Assembly (NCBI GenBank): GCA_018396775.1
Contig: JAGTRF010000001.1
Span: 62,001-126,000, forward strand
Source of the DNA: Candidatus Bathyarchaeota archaeon
GTDB lineage: Archaea > Thermoproteota > Bathyarchaeia > 40CM-2-53-6 > DTDX01
Direction of reading: 5' to 3'
DNA: 64,000 bases
This document shows positions 9,963-19,487 of the stretch, in pieces (position 1 is the stretch's first letter; each line of letters opens with the position of its first letter). The notes beneath the pieces are model-generated. The model ran no database searches. It was not told where the DNA came from and was given only the letters and a program-made list of their open reading frames with translations. The translations under genes were made by a program, and so were the position numbers.

Positions 9963-10294
9963 CTTAAGCTTTTCTTAATAAAAATTAAGTAATCTAAAAG
10001 AGCTTTAAAGTATCCTTTATCATAATCTCCATGAAGCTCGTTTTTAGCGTGAAGTGAAAACTCAGCTTTAAGCTTATTTATTTCTTTCTCATCTTTAGAT
10101 TCTACCCTCTTTAAGTAAAGCTTTTCATCATTAGATTTAAGAGTTAACATTATTCCTTCCAAAGCTTTTAAGTAACCAAAGTTTTCAGGCGATTTTTCAA
10201 TCTTCATTTTTATCTTCTCAAACTGCTCTTCAGCTTCCTTAAAATTTTTATTTAATATAAGTTGAAAAAATTTTTGAGCTTCTTGATTAACCAA
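9959..10294 (-). CDS. Small helical protein downstream of radA
   Basis: 111 residues, not recognised. Nearly all alpha-helical, charged, no membrane segment. The sequence pattern (NFKEAEEQFEKIK) loosely recalls a TPR-like helical hairpin. It begins 3 nt after the radA stop, so it is almost certainly co-transcribed with it, hinting at a link with recombination or repair. Its end overlaps the convergent membrane protein gene by 4 nt. Confidence 0.75.
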   Translation of the reverse strand: MVNQEAQKFFQLILNKNFKEAEEQFEKIKMKIEKSPENFGYLKALEGIMLTLKSNDEKLYLKRVESKDEKEINKLKAEFSLHAKNELHGDYDKGYFKALLDYLIFIKKSLS

Positions 10295-10297
10295 AAT

Positions 10298-11287
10298 TTA
10301 CCTCCTCTTTTTTAATTGATCCTCCTCAGAAATATCATTTATACCATTTTCAGTTATTTTAAATACTCTTTCCCCTTCAGGCAGGTATGTACTTGAAACC
10401 AATCTAGCTATTCTAATTTGACCGCTTGTCTTTCTTAAGAAAACTCTTGTATGCGATGTATGCGCAACTACATGTCCTCCAACAGGTTCTACACCTACAG
10501 TAAAGAATTGATCTGGCTTAGCCATAACCTGATTAGTTACAACTGCAGCAGCATTAAAAGCTCTAGCTAACCTAATTAATTTATGCATGTGATTATTTAG
10601 CTTCTGCTGTCTTTCAGCTAACATTTCTCTCCCTAAATATTCACTTCTAAAATGAGCTGTTAAAGAATCGATTATTATAAGCTTAACATTATTTTCTTTA
10701 ATTATTTTATCAGATTTTTCAAGAATAAGAATTTGATGGTCACTATTGTAAGCTTCAGAATAAATAATTTTTTGAGCAACTTGATCTGAATCAAGCCCTA
10801 AGTAATTAGACATTCTTACAATCCATTCAGGCCTAAAAGTTTGCTCTGTATCTATATAAAGCGCGCCTCCATTTAATCCTCCCTTTTCAATTGGAAGCTG
10901 AACGTTAACTGCAAGTTGATGGCAAAGAATGCTTTTTCCTACACCATATTCTCCATAAAATTCTGTGATAGTTTGAGTTTCAACCCCGCCGCCTAATAAT
11001 TCATCTAGAGATTTGCTTCCTGTAGAAAGCTTTAAAACGTTTCTTCTCATTTTAATTAATTCGTCTGCTCTTACAAAATTAAGGGCTATACTTCCTCTAG
11101 CTTCTGAAATTATTTTTGCAGCTTGTTTTTCTCCTATTCCAACAGAAGCAAGTTCTTTAATTGTTGCTGTAGCTAAAGATTCTACTGTGTGGAAGCCTAC
11201 TTCCTTAAGCTTCTCTGCTGTAGCTGGTCCTATCCCTGGAATATCCTCTATCGATTCATACCTCTTTTTCTCTTCGCTCATAAACAT
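10298..11287 (-). CDS. radA: DNA recombinase RadA
   Basis: Archaeal RecA/Rad51 homologue that forms filaments on single-stranded DNA and drives strand exchange. 329 residues: N-terminal helix-hairpin-helix domain (about 12-65, DIPGIGPATAEKLKE), then the ATPase core with Walker A GEYGVGKS (about 115), Walker B LIIIDSLTAHFRSEY, and an L2-region VTNQVMAKPDQFF. No intein. Starts at ATG 11287 or 11281. It lies 47 nt after nucS and 3 nt before the small helical gene, forming a repair-related run. Confidence 0.97.
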   Translation of the reverse strand: MFMSEEKKRYESIEDIPGIGPATAEKLKEVGFHTVESLATATIKELASVGIGEKQAAKIISEARGSIALNFVRADELIKMRRNVLKLSTGSKSLDELLGGGVETQTITEFYGEYGVGKSILCHQLAVNVQLPIEKGGLNGGALYIDTEQTFRPEWIVRMSNYLGLDSDQVAQKIIYSEAYNSDHQILILEKSDKIIKENNVKLIIIDSLTAHFRSEYLGREMLAERQQKLNNHMHKLIRLARAFNAAAVVTNQVMAKPDQFFTVGVEPVGGHVVAHTSHTRVFLRKTSGQIRIARLVSSTYLPEGERVFKITENGINDISEEDQLKKRR

Positions 11288-11334
11288 TTACCATAAGAAT
11301 TTAGGAAGATGCTAAAATATAAATATAAAGAGGC

Positions 11335-12132
11335 TTAAACCCATTCTCTTAAGCTACGCTTCTCTCTTCTATTTTTAATTATTAAAGCGCAAGCTTTAGG
11401 ATCTAATCTTTTAAACTCTATACGAAAAGCTTCAAGAAGCTTTACAGCGTTTTTAGATATTTTTGGAGCTGCAAGAATAGCGCGTAAACTTTTTGAACTA
11501 AACTTTGATATTGAATTAACATACTTCATTAACTGCGTTACAGCTTCTTTTCCAGCGACTCCACGTTTTATCTCGATTATCGTTAGGGTTCCTTTTTTAT
11601 CTATTCCATAAACATCTATAAAGCCTGGTTCAATTTTCTTCTCAAAATCAATTATTTTAAATTCATCCTCGATTAATTCAGGCTTTAATATTATAGCTTT
11701 CTTCATATCTTCTTCGCTTGCATATAAATTAAATTCCCCTTCATCTGTTAAACTTAAAACGGTTATTAATGAAATCTCAGAAAACGATACGGTTACTTCT
11801 TCTTTAATATTTCTTCTAACGCTTTTAATTTTTAATCCTTCAACGCTTGAAGAAGCTTGAAGAATGCATCCTGAAGGCTGCCAGTTTACAGGGAGATAGC
11901 CAATAGGTCTATGAATTAATAATGCGCCATCTTTTTTTATTAACACAATTCGTTCCCCAAGCTCAAGCTTAGACTCAGCTCTTCCTTTATACTCAACTCT
12001 GCATTTTCCAACTATTATAATGGTTTTTCTTAATGCTATTGCATTACTAATAGCTTCTTCAGCTGCCTTAACACTTGGCTTTTTAAGAATTAACGGTTCC
12101 CCCATAAAATTTATATTTAGCATGCAAAACAC
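11335..12132 (-). CDS. nucS: Endonuclease NucS (EndoMS)
   Basis: Mismatch- or branched-DNA-specific endonuclease that works with the sliding clamp. 265 residues: N-terminal dimerisation domain and C-terminal RecB-like PD-(D/E)XK nuclease with GFIDVYG, then IIEIKRG and an AVTQLMKY helix, giving the Asp, Glu and Lys of the catalytic core. Several Met codons crowd the N-terminus (residues 1, 4 and 10), so the exact start is uncertain. It sits directly upstream of radA on the same strand, grouping repair functions. Confidence 0.92.
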   Translation of the reverse strand: MFCMLNINFMGEPLILKKPSVKAAEEAISNAIALRKTIIIVGKCRVEYKGRAESKLELGERIVLIKKDGALLIHRPIGYLPVNWQPSGCILQASSSVEGLKIKSVRRNIKEEVTVSFSEISLITVLSLTDEGEFNLYASEEDMKKAIILKPELIEDEFKIIDFEKKIEPGFIDVYGIDKKGTLTIIEIKRGVAGKEAVTQLMKYVNSISKFSSKSLRAILAAPKISKNAVKLLEAFRIEFKRLDPKACALIIKNRREKRSLREWV

Positions 12133-12289
12133 TAAAAAAGAATTAAGCGTTATTATATAATTTCTTTAAGGTTTTAAAAGAGAAAATTATATATATTACT
12201 ACAAAACATTTTAAAGGCTTAAATTTAAAAAGCGAGTAGAAAGGTTTTTATATTGAATATGAAAACCAGATTTTTGGAAGGAGAAAAAC

Positions 12290-12532
12290 TTGGAGCCTTC
12301 AAAAAAACCATTAAATCTTCTTTTAAAAAAACTTAATGATAGAGTATGCATTAAACTAAAGAATGGAGTTGAATATGAGGGGAAAATGGTTAATTGCGAT
12401 GGATACATGAATATTGTTTTAGAAGAGGCTAGAGAATATAGAAATGGAGAGCTTTCTGCAAGTTTAGGAAGCTTAGTGCTTAGAGGAAGCAACATTCTTT
12501 ACATATGTATTTCTCAGCAAGAAAAAAGTTAA
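12290..12532 (+). CDS. Sm-like archaeal protein (Lsm)
   Basis: 80-residue Sm-fold protein expected to form a hexa- or heptameric ring that binds U-rich RNA. The Sm1 motif is seen as [22 protein letters not shown] and Sm2 as [11 protein letters not shown]. The start is TTG 12290, chosen because a strong ribosome binding site, GGAAGGAG, sits 7 nt upstream and because it keeps the full Sm1 strand order. The 3' end overlaps the convergent pyrG by 4 nt. Confidence 0.92.
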   Translation: MEPSKKPLNLLLKKLNDRVCIKLKNGVEYEGKMVNCDGYMNIVLEEAREYRNGELSASLGSLVLRGSNILYICISQQEKS

Positions 12533-14157
12533 ATTTGCTTTATAGGGGTTTCTAAGCTTAAATTCCTTTTAAGAGCGTGAAGAATGAAACCGTAGTATGG
12601 GGGAGATGGTTTTTCTGGTCTAGACTTAAATTCAGCATGAAACTGAGTTGCAAAATGAAATGTATTTGATGGCAACTCAAGAATTTCCATTCTGGTTTCA
12701 TCTTTGCTTTTTCCAGAGAAAACTAACCCGTGCTTTTCAAGAATTGGAACATATTTTAAATTTACTTCATATCTATGTCTATGTCTTTCTATAATTAAAG
12801 TGGATTTATAAAGAGAGTGAGCAACTGTTCCAGGTTTTATAACTATTTCATGAGCTCCTAAACGCATTGTAGCACCTTTATAATTTATGTTTTTCTGCTC
12901 AGGCATTAAATCTACCACAGGATAAGAAGTTTCAGGATTTATTTCGGTGCTATTAGCATCTTTAAGAGTTATATGCCTTGCAAATTCTACAACTGCAAGT
13001 TGAAAGCCGAAGCATATGCCTAAAAATGGAATATTATTTATTCTAGCGAATTCTATAGCTTTAATTTTTCCCTCTGTCCCTCTAGAACCAAACCCGCCTG
13101 GAACTAATATTCCATCGTATTGAAAAAGCATTTTAAGATTTGAAGAGTCTTTCTCGAAAATTTCAGTTTCTATCCAATCAATTGTAACTTTTGCATCGCA
13201 CGCTGCTCCAGCATGCTTTAAAGCTTCGTTAACACTTACATAAGAATCAGCTAATTCAGCGTATTTTCCGCATAAAGCTATTTTTACTTCATATGTTGGA
13301 TTTAAAAAGCGATTAACTATTTTCTCCCATGAAGACCAATATACTTTTCCTTTAGGTAAACCAAGTTTTTCGCAAATAAAATCCCCCATTCCTTGTTTAT
13401 CAAGAATAATGGGGCATTCATACACGCATTTAACATCAGGCGCTGCAAAAACAGCTTTTTCCTCAACATTACAAAATAATGCTATTTTTCTTTTAGGTTC
13501 GTTAAGCAACGGCTTCTTGCTTCTAGCAATAATTATATCTGGTTGAATACCGATTCTTCTTAATTCTTGCACGCTATGCTGAGTTGGTTTAGTTTTTTGT
13601 TCTCCAACAACATCAAGAACTGGAACTAAAGTAACATGAACATATAAAACGTTATTTAACCCTTCTTCAATTTTCATTTGGCGGGCGGCTTCAAGGAAAG
13701 GTTGCCCTTCAATATCTCCAACAGTCCCTCCGATTTCTGTAATAACAACTTCAACACCATTTTTTTCAGCTATAAACCTAATTCTATTTTTGATTTCATC
13801 AGTTACATGAGGGATTATTTGAACGCATTTACCTAAATATTCTCCCCGCCTCTCTTTATCTATAACTGATGAATAGATTTTTCCGGTAGTTAAATTATGC
13901 TCTTTAGATAAGTTAATATCTAAAAAGCGTTCATAAGTTCCTAAATCCATATCTATTTCTCCACCATCTTCAGTAACGAATACTTCTCCATGAATTATTG
14001 GATTCATTGTTCCAGCGTCAACATTTAAGTATGGATCGATTTTAATAGTAGTAACCTTAAAGCTTCTTACTTGAAGAATTTTAGCGATAGAAGCTGTAAC
14101 TATTCCTTTACCTATTCCAGACATAACTCCGCCAGTAACAAATATGAATTTACTCAA
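12529..14157 (-). CDS. pyrG: CTP synthase
   Basis: Converts UTP to CTP with glutamine. 542 residues: N-terminal synthetase domain with the [12 protein letters not shown]-loop and [13 protein letters not shown], then a class I glutamine amidotransferase domain with VPGGFGSRG, the nucleophile Cys in GICFGFQ, and a closing HAEFKSRP segment. Full length and apparently intact. Monocistronic by spacing: upstream is the divergent hypA, downstream the convergent Lsm gene. Confidence 0.97.
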   Translation of the reverse strand: MSKFIFVTGGVMSGIGKGIVTASIAKILQVRSFKVTTIKIDPYLNVDAGTMNPIIHGEVFVTEDGGEIDMDLGTYERFLDINLSKEHNLTTGKIYSSVIDKERRGEYLGKCVQIIPHVTDEIKNRIRFIAEKNGVEVVITEIGGTVGDIEGQPFLEAARQMKIEEGLNNVLYVHVTLVPVLDVVGEQKTKPTQHSVQELRRIGIQPDIIIARSKKPLLNEPKRKIALFCNVEEKAVFAAPDVKCVYECPIILDKQGMGDFICEKLGLPKGKVYWSSWEKIVNRFLNPTYEVKIALCGKYAELADSYVSVNEALKHAGAACDAKVTIDWIETEIFEKDSSNLKMLFQYDGILVPGGFGSRGTEGKIKAIEFARINNIPFLGICFGFQLAVVEFARHITLKDANSTEINPETSYPVVDLMPEQKNINYKGATMRLGAHEIVIKPGTVAHSLYKSTLIIERHRHRYEVNLKYVPILEKHGLVFSGKSKDETRMEILELPSNTFHFATQFHAEFKSRPEKPSPPYYGFILHALKRNLSLETPIKQI

Positions 14158-14324
14158 GGTTAACCCTCACTTTCACTTCTTAAATTGAATTTTTAAATTA
14201 TTTAAGCATAGATTTGATTGAGAATTAAATAATTTTAATTAAAGATTTACCTTGAGCTGCTTAAATTTTATTAAGGTAAATTTTTTAATGGGAAACCTAA
14301 TATCTTTACTGGAGGAAGAAAAGG

Positions 14325-14705
14325 GTGCATGAGTTTTCTACAGCCCAAATGATTATAGAGAATGTTATTAAAATTGCTGAAAAATATAATGCTAAACGCG
14401 TTGCTGAAGTAAACTTGGAGATAGGGGCTTTAACACTGTTAAACCTTGATCAGTTAACTTTCTCTCTCACTATTTTATCTGAGAAAACTATTGTTGAAGG
14501 AGCTGAATTTAAAATTAATTATGCTTCAGCAAAGTTAAAATGCTTAAACTGCGGTTATGAAAGTGTTATAAACGCTGATTCCTTTAATAATTATGATTGG
14601 CCAGAGTTTATTCTTCAGCTTAAATGCGTAAAATGTGAAAGTAGAGAAGTGGAGGTAATTGAAGGGAAAAGCTGTGTAATAAAAGATATTAAAATAAAAG
14701 TTTAA
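14325..14705 (+). CDS. hypA: HypA nickel metallochaperone
   Basis: Nickel delivery protein for [NiFe]-hydrogenase maturation. 126 residues beginning MHE, the nickel site, followed by a zinc site of C73-x2-C76 and C101-x2-C104. Start is GTG 14325, preceded by GGAGGAAG at a fitting distance, and this places the required His at residue 2. No hydrogenase or other hyp genes occur in the window, so its client is elsewhere or different. The LarA-type protein at 23,666 also depends on nickel, but no link is shown. Confidence 0.9.
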   Translation: MHEFSTAQMIIENVIKIAEKYNAKRVAEVNLEIGALTLLNLDQLTFSLTILSEKTIVEGAEFKINYASAKLKCLNCGYESVINADSFNNYDWPEFILQLKCVKCESREVEVIEGKSCVIKDIKIKV

Positions 14706-14711
14706 TTAAGC

Positions 14712-15113
14712 TTATTTTTCATTTAAAGCTTTTTTAATTGTTTCAGCTCTTTTAAACCGATATTTAATAAAAGGTTCATCTTTTTGAAGAATTTTAATAA
14801 CAAGGTTTAAGTCTTTTAATTTGATAAGCTTATCAACATATATGCTTCTATCTAACAATTCGCCTCTTTTTCTATACTCTGTAACAATTACGCCTTTAGC
14901 CTCAAGATAATCGATTGCTTCATTCATTAAATCTAAGTTTAAAGCTTCTTCCTTCATAAAGTTATAAAATTTCATTAAATCTTCTGGAAGCTCTGTTTTC
15001 CAGCATACACCATAATAAACTGTTAAAACTCTAATTATATTTGCTGCTAGCTTAGTTAATTCGCTTTCATTTTCTGAAGCTAAAACCTTAATTACTTCGC
15101 TTTCTTCATTCAC
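14712..15113 (-). CDS. Small helical protein, possible winged-helix
   Basis: 133 residues, not recognised. Helical, with a segment (about 70-100: DYLEAKGVIVTEYRK...DRSIYV) that could be a recognition helix and wing of a winged-helix fold; this is speculative. Its start overlaps the FAD oxidoreductase stop by 4 nt, and that gene in turn overlaps the subtilase, so it closes a tightly coupled run of four genes. No signal peptide. Confidence 0.65.
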   Translation of the reverse strand: MNEESEVIKVLASENESELTKLAANIIRVLTVYYGVCWKTELPEDLMKFYNFMKEEALNLDLMNEAIDYLEAKGVIVTEYRKRGELLDRSIYVDKLIKLKDLNLVIKILQKDEPFIKYRFKRAETIKKALNEK

Positions 15114-16351
15114 TTTAACTTTCCCTCTTTTAGTATTTCTTCAAACTCTTCTTCAAAAAGGTGTCTTCTCCATTTATTTATATTAATTTGCTGCTTAATT
15201 AACTCTTTTATTAAATCAGTTTTTTCAGCTTTTCCTACAAGCAACGCGCCAGCAATTTTTTCATCTTTTAAAACAAGCTTTAAATATAATCCTTTATTTA
15301 ATTCATTTTTAACTAAAAATTCATATATACTCTCGTTAGATGGGTTTGTTAATCCTATTGAAGCTATGGGAATGCCGAAAATAAATTCTATATTAGCTGG
15401 AACCCCTAAATAGTTTTTCTTATCTTGAGCAACAATATTGAAACCTGCTATTTCCCCCTGCTCTAATGCTGAAGACCAAGAAGTGTAAATTAAATACTGA
15501 GCGTTTAAAGGATTATAAACTTGAGCAGCATCTCCAGCTGCATAAATATCTTGCACACTCGTCTCCATATATTCATTCGTTAAAACACCTTTATCAGTTT
15601 TAACTTCAGTTTCTTTAAGAAATTTTATTGCAGGTTTCACACCTATTGCTACAATTAATAGTTGACACCTTATTTTTCGTCCTTTAGATGTTTCAACCTC
15701 TGAAACTGCTTCGTTTTCACCTTTAATTTCAACCAACTCTTCATTAAAGTTAACTTCAACGCCTCTTTCCTCTAATTTAGATTTTATAAAATTTGAAACT
15801 TCAAAATCAAACATTTGAGGGGAAAGCCTTGAACCTCTCTGGAGAATATGAACTTTTAAACCTTTTTCAGAGAACGCCTCAGCCATATTTAACCCAAGTA
15901 ATCCTCCACCAACAATTGTAGCTTCTTCAACTTTCTCCATATACTCTTTAATAGCTTTAGCATCATCTAAAGTTCTTAATGTAAACACGCCTTTTAAATT
16001 TAGGTTTGTCCATTCACCTGTTATTGGAGCCGCTCCTGAAGCAATTAACAATTTATCATATTTCATTTTTTCTTTTGAATTCAATAAAATTTCTTTTTCC
16101 TTTACAAGAATTTTCTCTACAGCTTTACCTAAAACTTGGTTTATCTCATTTTTTAAGTAAAACTCAGGTTTTTTAGCTTTAAGTTTTTCTTCAGAAAATC
16201 TGCCAGCAATAAACCAAGGTAAATTTCTTCTAAAATAGAATGAATGTTTTTCTTCAGATATTAATGTTAATTCAGATTTATCATCAATTTTTCTAATTGT
16301 TTCAGCAGCTTTTACACCTGAAGGCCCATTACCAATAATTACAATTTTCAT
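15110..16351 (-). CDS. FAD/NAD(P)-dependent oxidoreductase
   Basis: 413-residue pyridine-nucleotide disulfide reductase-fold protein of the NADH oxidase / NirB-N / rubredoxin-reductase group. It has the FAD-binding GNGPSGVKAAETI at residue 7, the NAD-binding VGGGLLGLNMAEAF near 150, and DIYAAGDAAQV near 270. No redox-active CxxC or the peroxiredoxin-type Cys is seen, so the electron acceptor is unclear. It overlaps the subtilase stop by 4 nt (ATGA) and the next gene by 4 nt, suggesting coupled translation, which is surprising for a cytoplasmic flavoprotein beside secreted proteins. Confidence 0.85.
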   Translation of the reverse strand: MKIVIIGNGPSGVKAAETIRKIDDKSELTLISEEKHSFYFRRNLPWFIAGRFSEEKLKAKKPEFYLKNEINQVLGKAVEKILVKEKEILLNSKEKMKYDKLLIASGAAPITGEWTNLNLKGVFTLRTLDDAKAIKEYMEKVEEATIVGGGLLGLNMAEAFSEKGLKVHILQRGSRLSPQMFDFEVSNFIKSKLEERGVEVNFNEELVEIKGENEAVSEVETSKGRKIRCQLLIVAIGVKPAIKFLKETEVKTDKGVLTNEYMETSVQDIYAAGDAAQVYNPLNAQYLIYTSWSSALEQGEIAGFNIVAQDKKNYLGVPANIEFIFGIPIASIGLTNPSNESIYEFLVKNELNKGLYLKLVLKDEKIAGALLVGKAEKTDLIKELIKQQININKWRRHLFEEEFEEILKEGKLK

Positions 16352-18927
16352 GAATTAATCCTTCTTCTTATTGATGTTAAGTGAATTATAAGTATTGCGA
16401 TAAAGCTGATTATGAATGATTCAAGCTTGAAACCTGGGATTGCAGCTGAATTTAAACGCGCTTCAATTGATTTAACTATATTGCTGCTTGAGGCGACTAC
16501 ACGAATCTTATATGATGATGGAGGTGTAGCTGGAGATGTGCGTATCATCAAGAGTGTTGAAGCATTTGGTTTTATTGATTGAGGATTAAATTGAGCTGTT
16601 GAGTTAGGAGGTAAATCAAAAGCGTTAAAGGTTACTTCTGAATTAAAACCATTTATAGATGAAACAAAAATCGTATAATTAATTGTTTGTCCTGGAAAGA
16701 AATATTGAGCTTGAGGGGAAATGGATAAAGAAAAATCTTTTTCTATATTTATTTCAGGTTTAAAGTAAGCTATAAGAGTTTTACTTCCATCAACAAAAAC
16801 TGTTAGATTTATTGAGTTTATTCTTCCAAATCCATAGTTATCCCATTCAAGCCAAGAAACATCAGGTGGAATTGAAGTAACAGTTAACTTAGCTGTTGAA
16901 TTGTAGTCAGCTGAAACTTGAAATATCGGTTCTTTTTCAACGCTTTTTTCTAAACCATCTTCAAAATAATTAATTAAAATTTTAGCTTTAACCTCGCTAG
17001 AAGGCTCTTTAGGATATTGATAATCATTTAAATGCGCGTGAATTGTTAAAAAAGCTTTTCTACCTATATTAAAAGCTTCTAAAAGTTTAAAATAAGCTAT
17101 AACAATTTTATCCCCATTCATAAATAAAGTTAACTCTTGAGTTTTCACTCTACCAATTCCATAATCATCCCACTCAACTAAAGAGTAGTTGGTTAACTCT
17201 GAAGTTATTTTTAAAGAAACTTCGGTTCCATAATCAATGAAAATTTTTGATATAGGTTTAACAATTTCGCTTCGAGTTAAACCACCGCTCATATAAGTAA
17301 TCATGATTTCAATATTTAATTCTTCTGAAGGTTCATTTGGATATTGAAACTCTATTGAATGCGCATGAACTTCTAAGGTTTTCTTTTCTTTAATTAAATT
17401 ATATGCTTTAAAAGCATCTATTACACCTGCCCCATAAATGTTATCTTTTCCAGAAGCACCTTTATCAATTGCGCTTTCTTCTAAAATTAATTGAATTTGA
17501 TCTGGAGTAAGATTTGGGTTAATGCTTAATAAAAGAGCTGCAACACCAGCTACATGAGGGGCAGAAGCTGATGTTCCAAAAAAATTTGATGAACCATAGG
17601 AAGAAGTTGATACACCATCTGGTCCGGTTAAATCAGGTTTAATTCTTCCATCATCTGTTGGCCCTCTTGAACTGAAGCTTTCTATATCTTTTGTAGCGAA
17701 GAAAACTGCGCCAACAGTTAAGCTTCCCTTAGCTTCAGCTGGACAAGTTAAGCTTTCAGACTCCACGTAATGCTCTAACTCAAAATCGAAATTGAATAAG
17801 TGAAGCTTAACATCTCTCTCGCCTCCAGCTTTTTCAATTACAATTCTATAAACGCTGGTTTTAGGTGAAATAAAAAAGATTTCTTCAATTGGTGGTTGAA
17901 AACCAGTTTGAGGGTTATTAGAGTAAGCTACTAAATTAGAAAATTCATCTAAAAGATAAAGATCGTAATCTATGCTTGAGTAAGGCCAATCGTTCCAGCT
18001 TAAAAAAACCCTTATAGCAGAGCCTTTATAAGCTAAAAACTCATTGGTTTCATCTTTTAAATAAAACTCATGGAAACCATCTTTATCTTCATCTTTAAAG
18101 CTTCCACTCCAATGTTCTAAAGCTTCGTTTCCAGCTGCAGTAACAAATAAAACGCCTTTATCTCTAGCTTCATCAACAGCCTCATCTATATAACTTGTTC
18201 CATCATAAGGACCAACGTTAACAAATCCAATTGAACAAGAAATTACTTTAACACCAATATTTACAGCGTATTCTAAGGCTGCTAAAAACTCTATATCTGT
18301 CTCAAAGTTAAATAAATAAAGCTTTGCTTTAGGCGCTACATCAATTAAAATTTCTGCGCAAGCTGTTCCATGATGAAGGTTTTCTGATGAACCTCCAGTA
18401 ATATCTTTATCAGCTCTAAAAGATTTATATTCAACAATATTAGATTGAATTTCAGGGTTTAAAACATCAAATCCTAAATCTATAATTGCAACTTTAACGT
18501 TTTCTCCCAAAACACCTTGCGAATGAAGAAGACTTGCTTGAATAGAGTTAACGCCTTCACTTTGAATAGCAAATGGAATAGCTTTACTTGGCAATTTAAC
18601 AAAGCGTATAAAGGATGAATTAAGAATTTTAGGAAGAAGATTAATAGGGATTCTTCCTTGAATCAAATTTTTATAGCAAGCTTCTAAAACCACATTACTT
18701 TCTAATAACTTTGCTAAATCGTCTTCATCATTCAACTCAAAAACTAACTTAATCGATTCGCTTCCTTTATTTAATGTTAGATTTTGATTTAAGCCATTTT
18801 TTATAGGTAAAATAAGATTTTCTAAATCTATTTTGCTTCCAACTTTATTTTCATTATTTTCCAGCGAAGGTTTAAAGGATAATAAAATAGTTAAAATTAG
18901 GATTAACGCTAAAGTTCTAAGCTTCAT
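16348..18927 (-). CDS. Secreted, membrane-anchored subtilisin-like protease (S8)
   Basis: 859 residues. Signal peptide (1-18), a prodomain-like segment (about 58-125), and an S8 catalytic domain with Asp150 in AIIDLGFDV, His186 in HHGTA, the oxyanion Asn in TAAGNE and Ser in GTSASAPHVAG (about 450). A long insertion with CARDB/PPC-like character lies between the Asn and Ser regions. After it come two tandem repeats of about 100 residues (each starting HAH and ending IAYFK with a VEWD/LEWD core), an Ig-like domain, and a C-terminal membrane helix plus RRR tail. So it probably sits on the outer face of the cytoplasmic membrane. It is 13 nt downstream of a gene for a separate prodomain-like protein. 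Confidence 0.9.
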   Translation of the reverse strand: MKLRTLALILILTILLSFKPSLENNENKVGSKIDLENLILPIKNGLNQNLTLNKGSESIKLVFELNDEDDLAKLLESNVVLEACYKNLIQGRIPINLLPKILNSSFIRFVKLPSKAIPFAIQSEGVNSIQASLLHSQGVLGENVKVAIIDLGFDVLNPEIQSNIVEYKSFRADKDITGGSSENLHHGTACAEILIDVAPKAKLYLFNFETDIEFLAALEYAVNIGVKVISCSIGFVNVGPYDGTSYIDEAVDEARDKGVLFVTAAGNEALEHWSGSFKDEDKDGFHEFYLKDETNEFLAYKGSAIRVFLSWNDWPYSSIDYDLYLLDEFSNLVAYSNNPQTGFQPPIEEIFFISPKTSVYRIVIEKAGGERDVKLHLFNFDFELEHYVESESLTCPAEAKGSLTVGAVFFATKDIESFSSRGPTDDGRIKPDLTGPDGVSTSSYGSSNFFGTSASAPHVAGVAALLLSINPNLTPDQIQLILEESAIDKGASGKDNIYGAGVIDAFKAYNLIKEKKTLEVHAHSIEFQYPNEPSEELNIEIMITYMSGGLTRSEIVKPISKIFIDYGTEVSLKITSELTNYSLVEWDDYGIGRVKTQELTLFMNGDKIVIAYFKLLEAFNIGRKAFLTIHAHLNDYQYPKEPSSEVKAKILINYFEDGLEKSVEKEPIFQVSADYNSTAKLTVTSIPPDVSWLEWDNYGFGRINSINLTVFVDGSKTLIAYFKPEINIEKDFSLSISPQAQYFFPGQTINYTIFVSSINGFNSEVTFNAFDLPPNSTAQFNPQSIKPNASTLLMIRTSPATPPSSYKIRVVASSSNIVKSIEARLNSAAIPGFKLESFIISFIAILIIHLTSIRRRINS

Positions 18928-18940
18928 TTAACTCTTCCTT

Positions 18941-19357
18941 TCAAACTAAATTCTTCATTAAAATCGGTTCTTTAGGTGTTCGAATAAATTTAACTAAAGG
19001 CGAGTTAGATAAGGATTCAAGATTATTTATAGGAACTAATGCTTGAACCATATTTTTGTAACGTTTTTCTATAACTACACCGTAACCTTCTGGGACCTCT
19101 GCCTGCTCGTTTACAAGCTCTATTACAACTCTTACTTTTCCCTCTTCATAAAATATTCTATTTGCTTCAGCAAAACTTTCTACATTTTCACCTTTAGAGT
19201 AGACTTCAATTAATTTTTGGAGAGAAGCCTCTAATTTTTCAGGTTTTTTACTGCTTTTAAAAGGTGTAAAAAAAGATTTTTGAGCGATAATCACGCTAAT
19301 CGCTAATGAAGCTAAAATAGCGATTAACAAACCATATTTTAAAAATTTTCTCAACAC
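18941..19357 (-). CDS. Secreted stand-alone subtilase-prodomain-like protein
   Basis: 138 residues: a basic start and one hydrophobic helix (about 8-25) as signal or anchor, then a folded part (about 74-131). The folded part aligns with the prodomain of the neighbouring subtilase: VRVVIELVNE against IKLVFELNDE, YKNMVQALVPINNL against YKNLIQGRIPINLL, and LVKFIRTPKEP against FIRFVKLPSKA. It has no catalytic domain. Inhibitor_I9-like prodomains act as folding chaperones and inhibitors, so a trans-acting inhibitor or foldase for the protease encoded 13 nt downstream is the natural reading. This is inference from similarity and operon position. Confidence 0.8.
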   Translation of the reverse strand: MLRKFLKYGLLIAILASLAISVIIAQKSFFTPFKSSKKPEKLEASLQKLIEVYSKGENVESFAEANRIFYEEGKVRVVIELVNEQAEVPEGYGVVIEKRYKNMVQALVPINNLESLSNSPLVKFIRTPKEPILMKNLV

Positions 19358-19457
19358 TTACTATCTCCTATAAACCCTCAAAACAAATTTTATAAAAGTT
19401 TAAGAATAAAAGCTTTTCATAAAAGCTTGAACTCCAAAAGAAAAATTTAAAAGCTAA

Positions 19458-19466
19458 CTTTAAATA
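19458..19466 (+). promoter_or_regulatory. TATA-like box of the tRNA-Pro gene
   Basis: CTTTAAATA centred about 26 nt before the first base of the mature tRNA, the expected spacing for an archaeal promoter whose transcript starts at or very near the tRNA 5' end. Confidence 0.6.
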
Positions 19467-19487
19467 TCTAGAAAAAATAGCGGAAAA

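Noticed and set aside
15110-16351. 4-nt overlaps in the subtilase run as programmed frameshifts
   Set aside because: Each gene has its own full domain set and ATGA overlaps are ordinary translational coupling.
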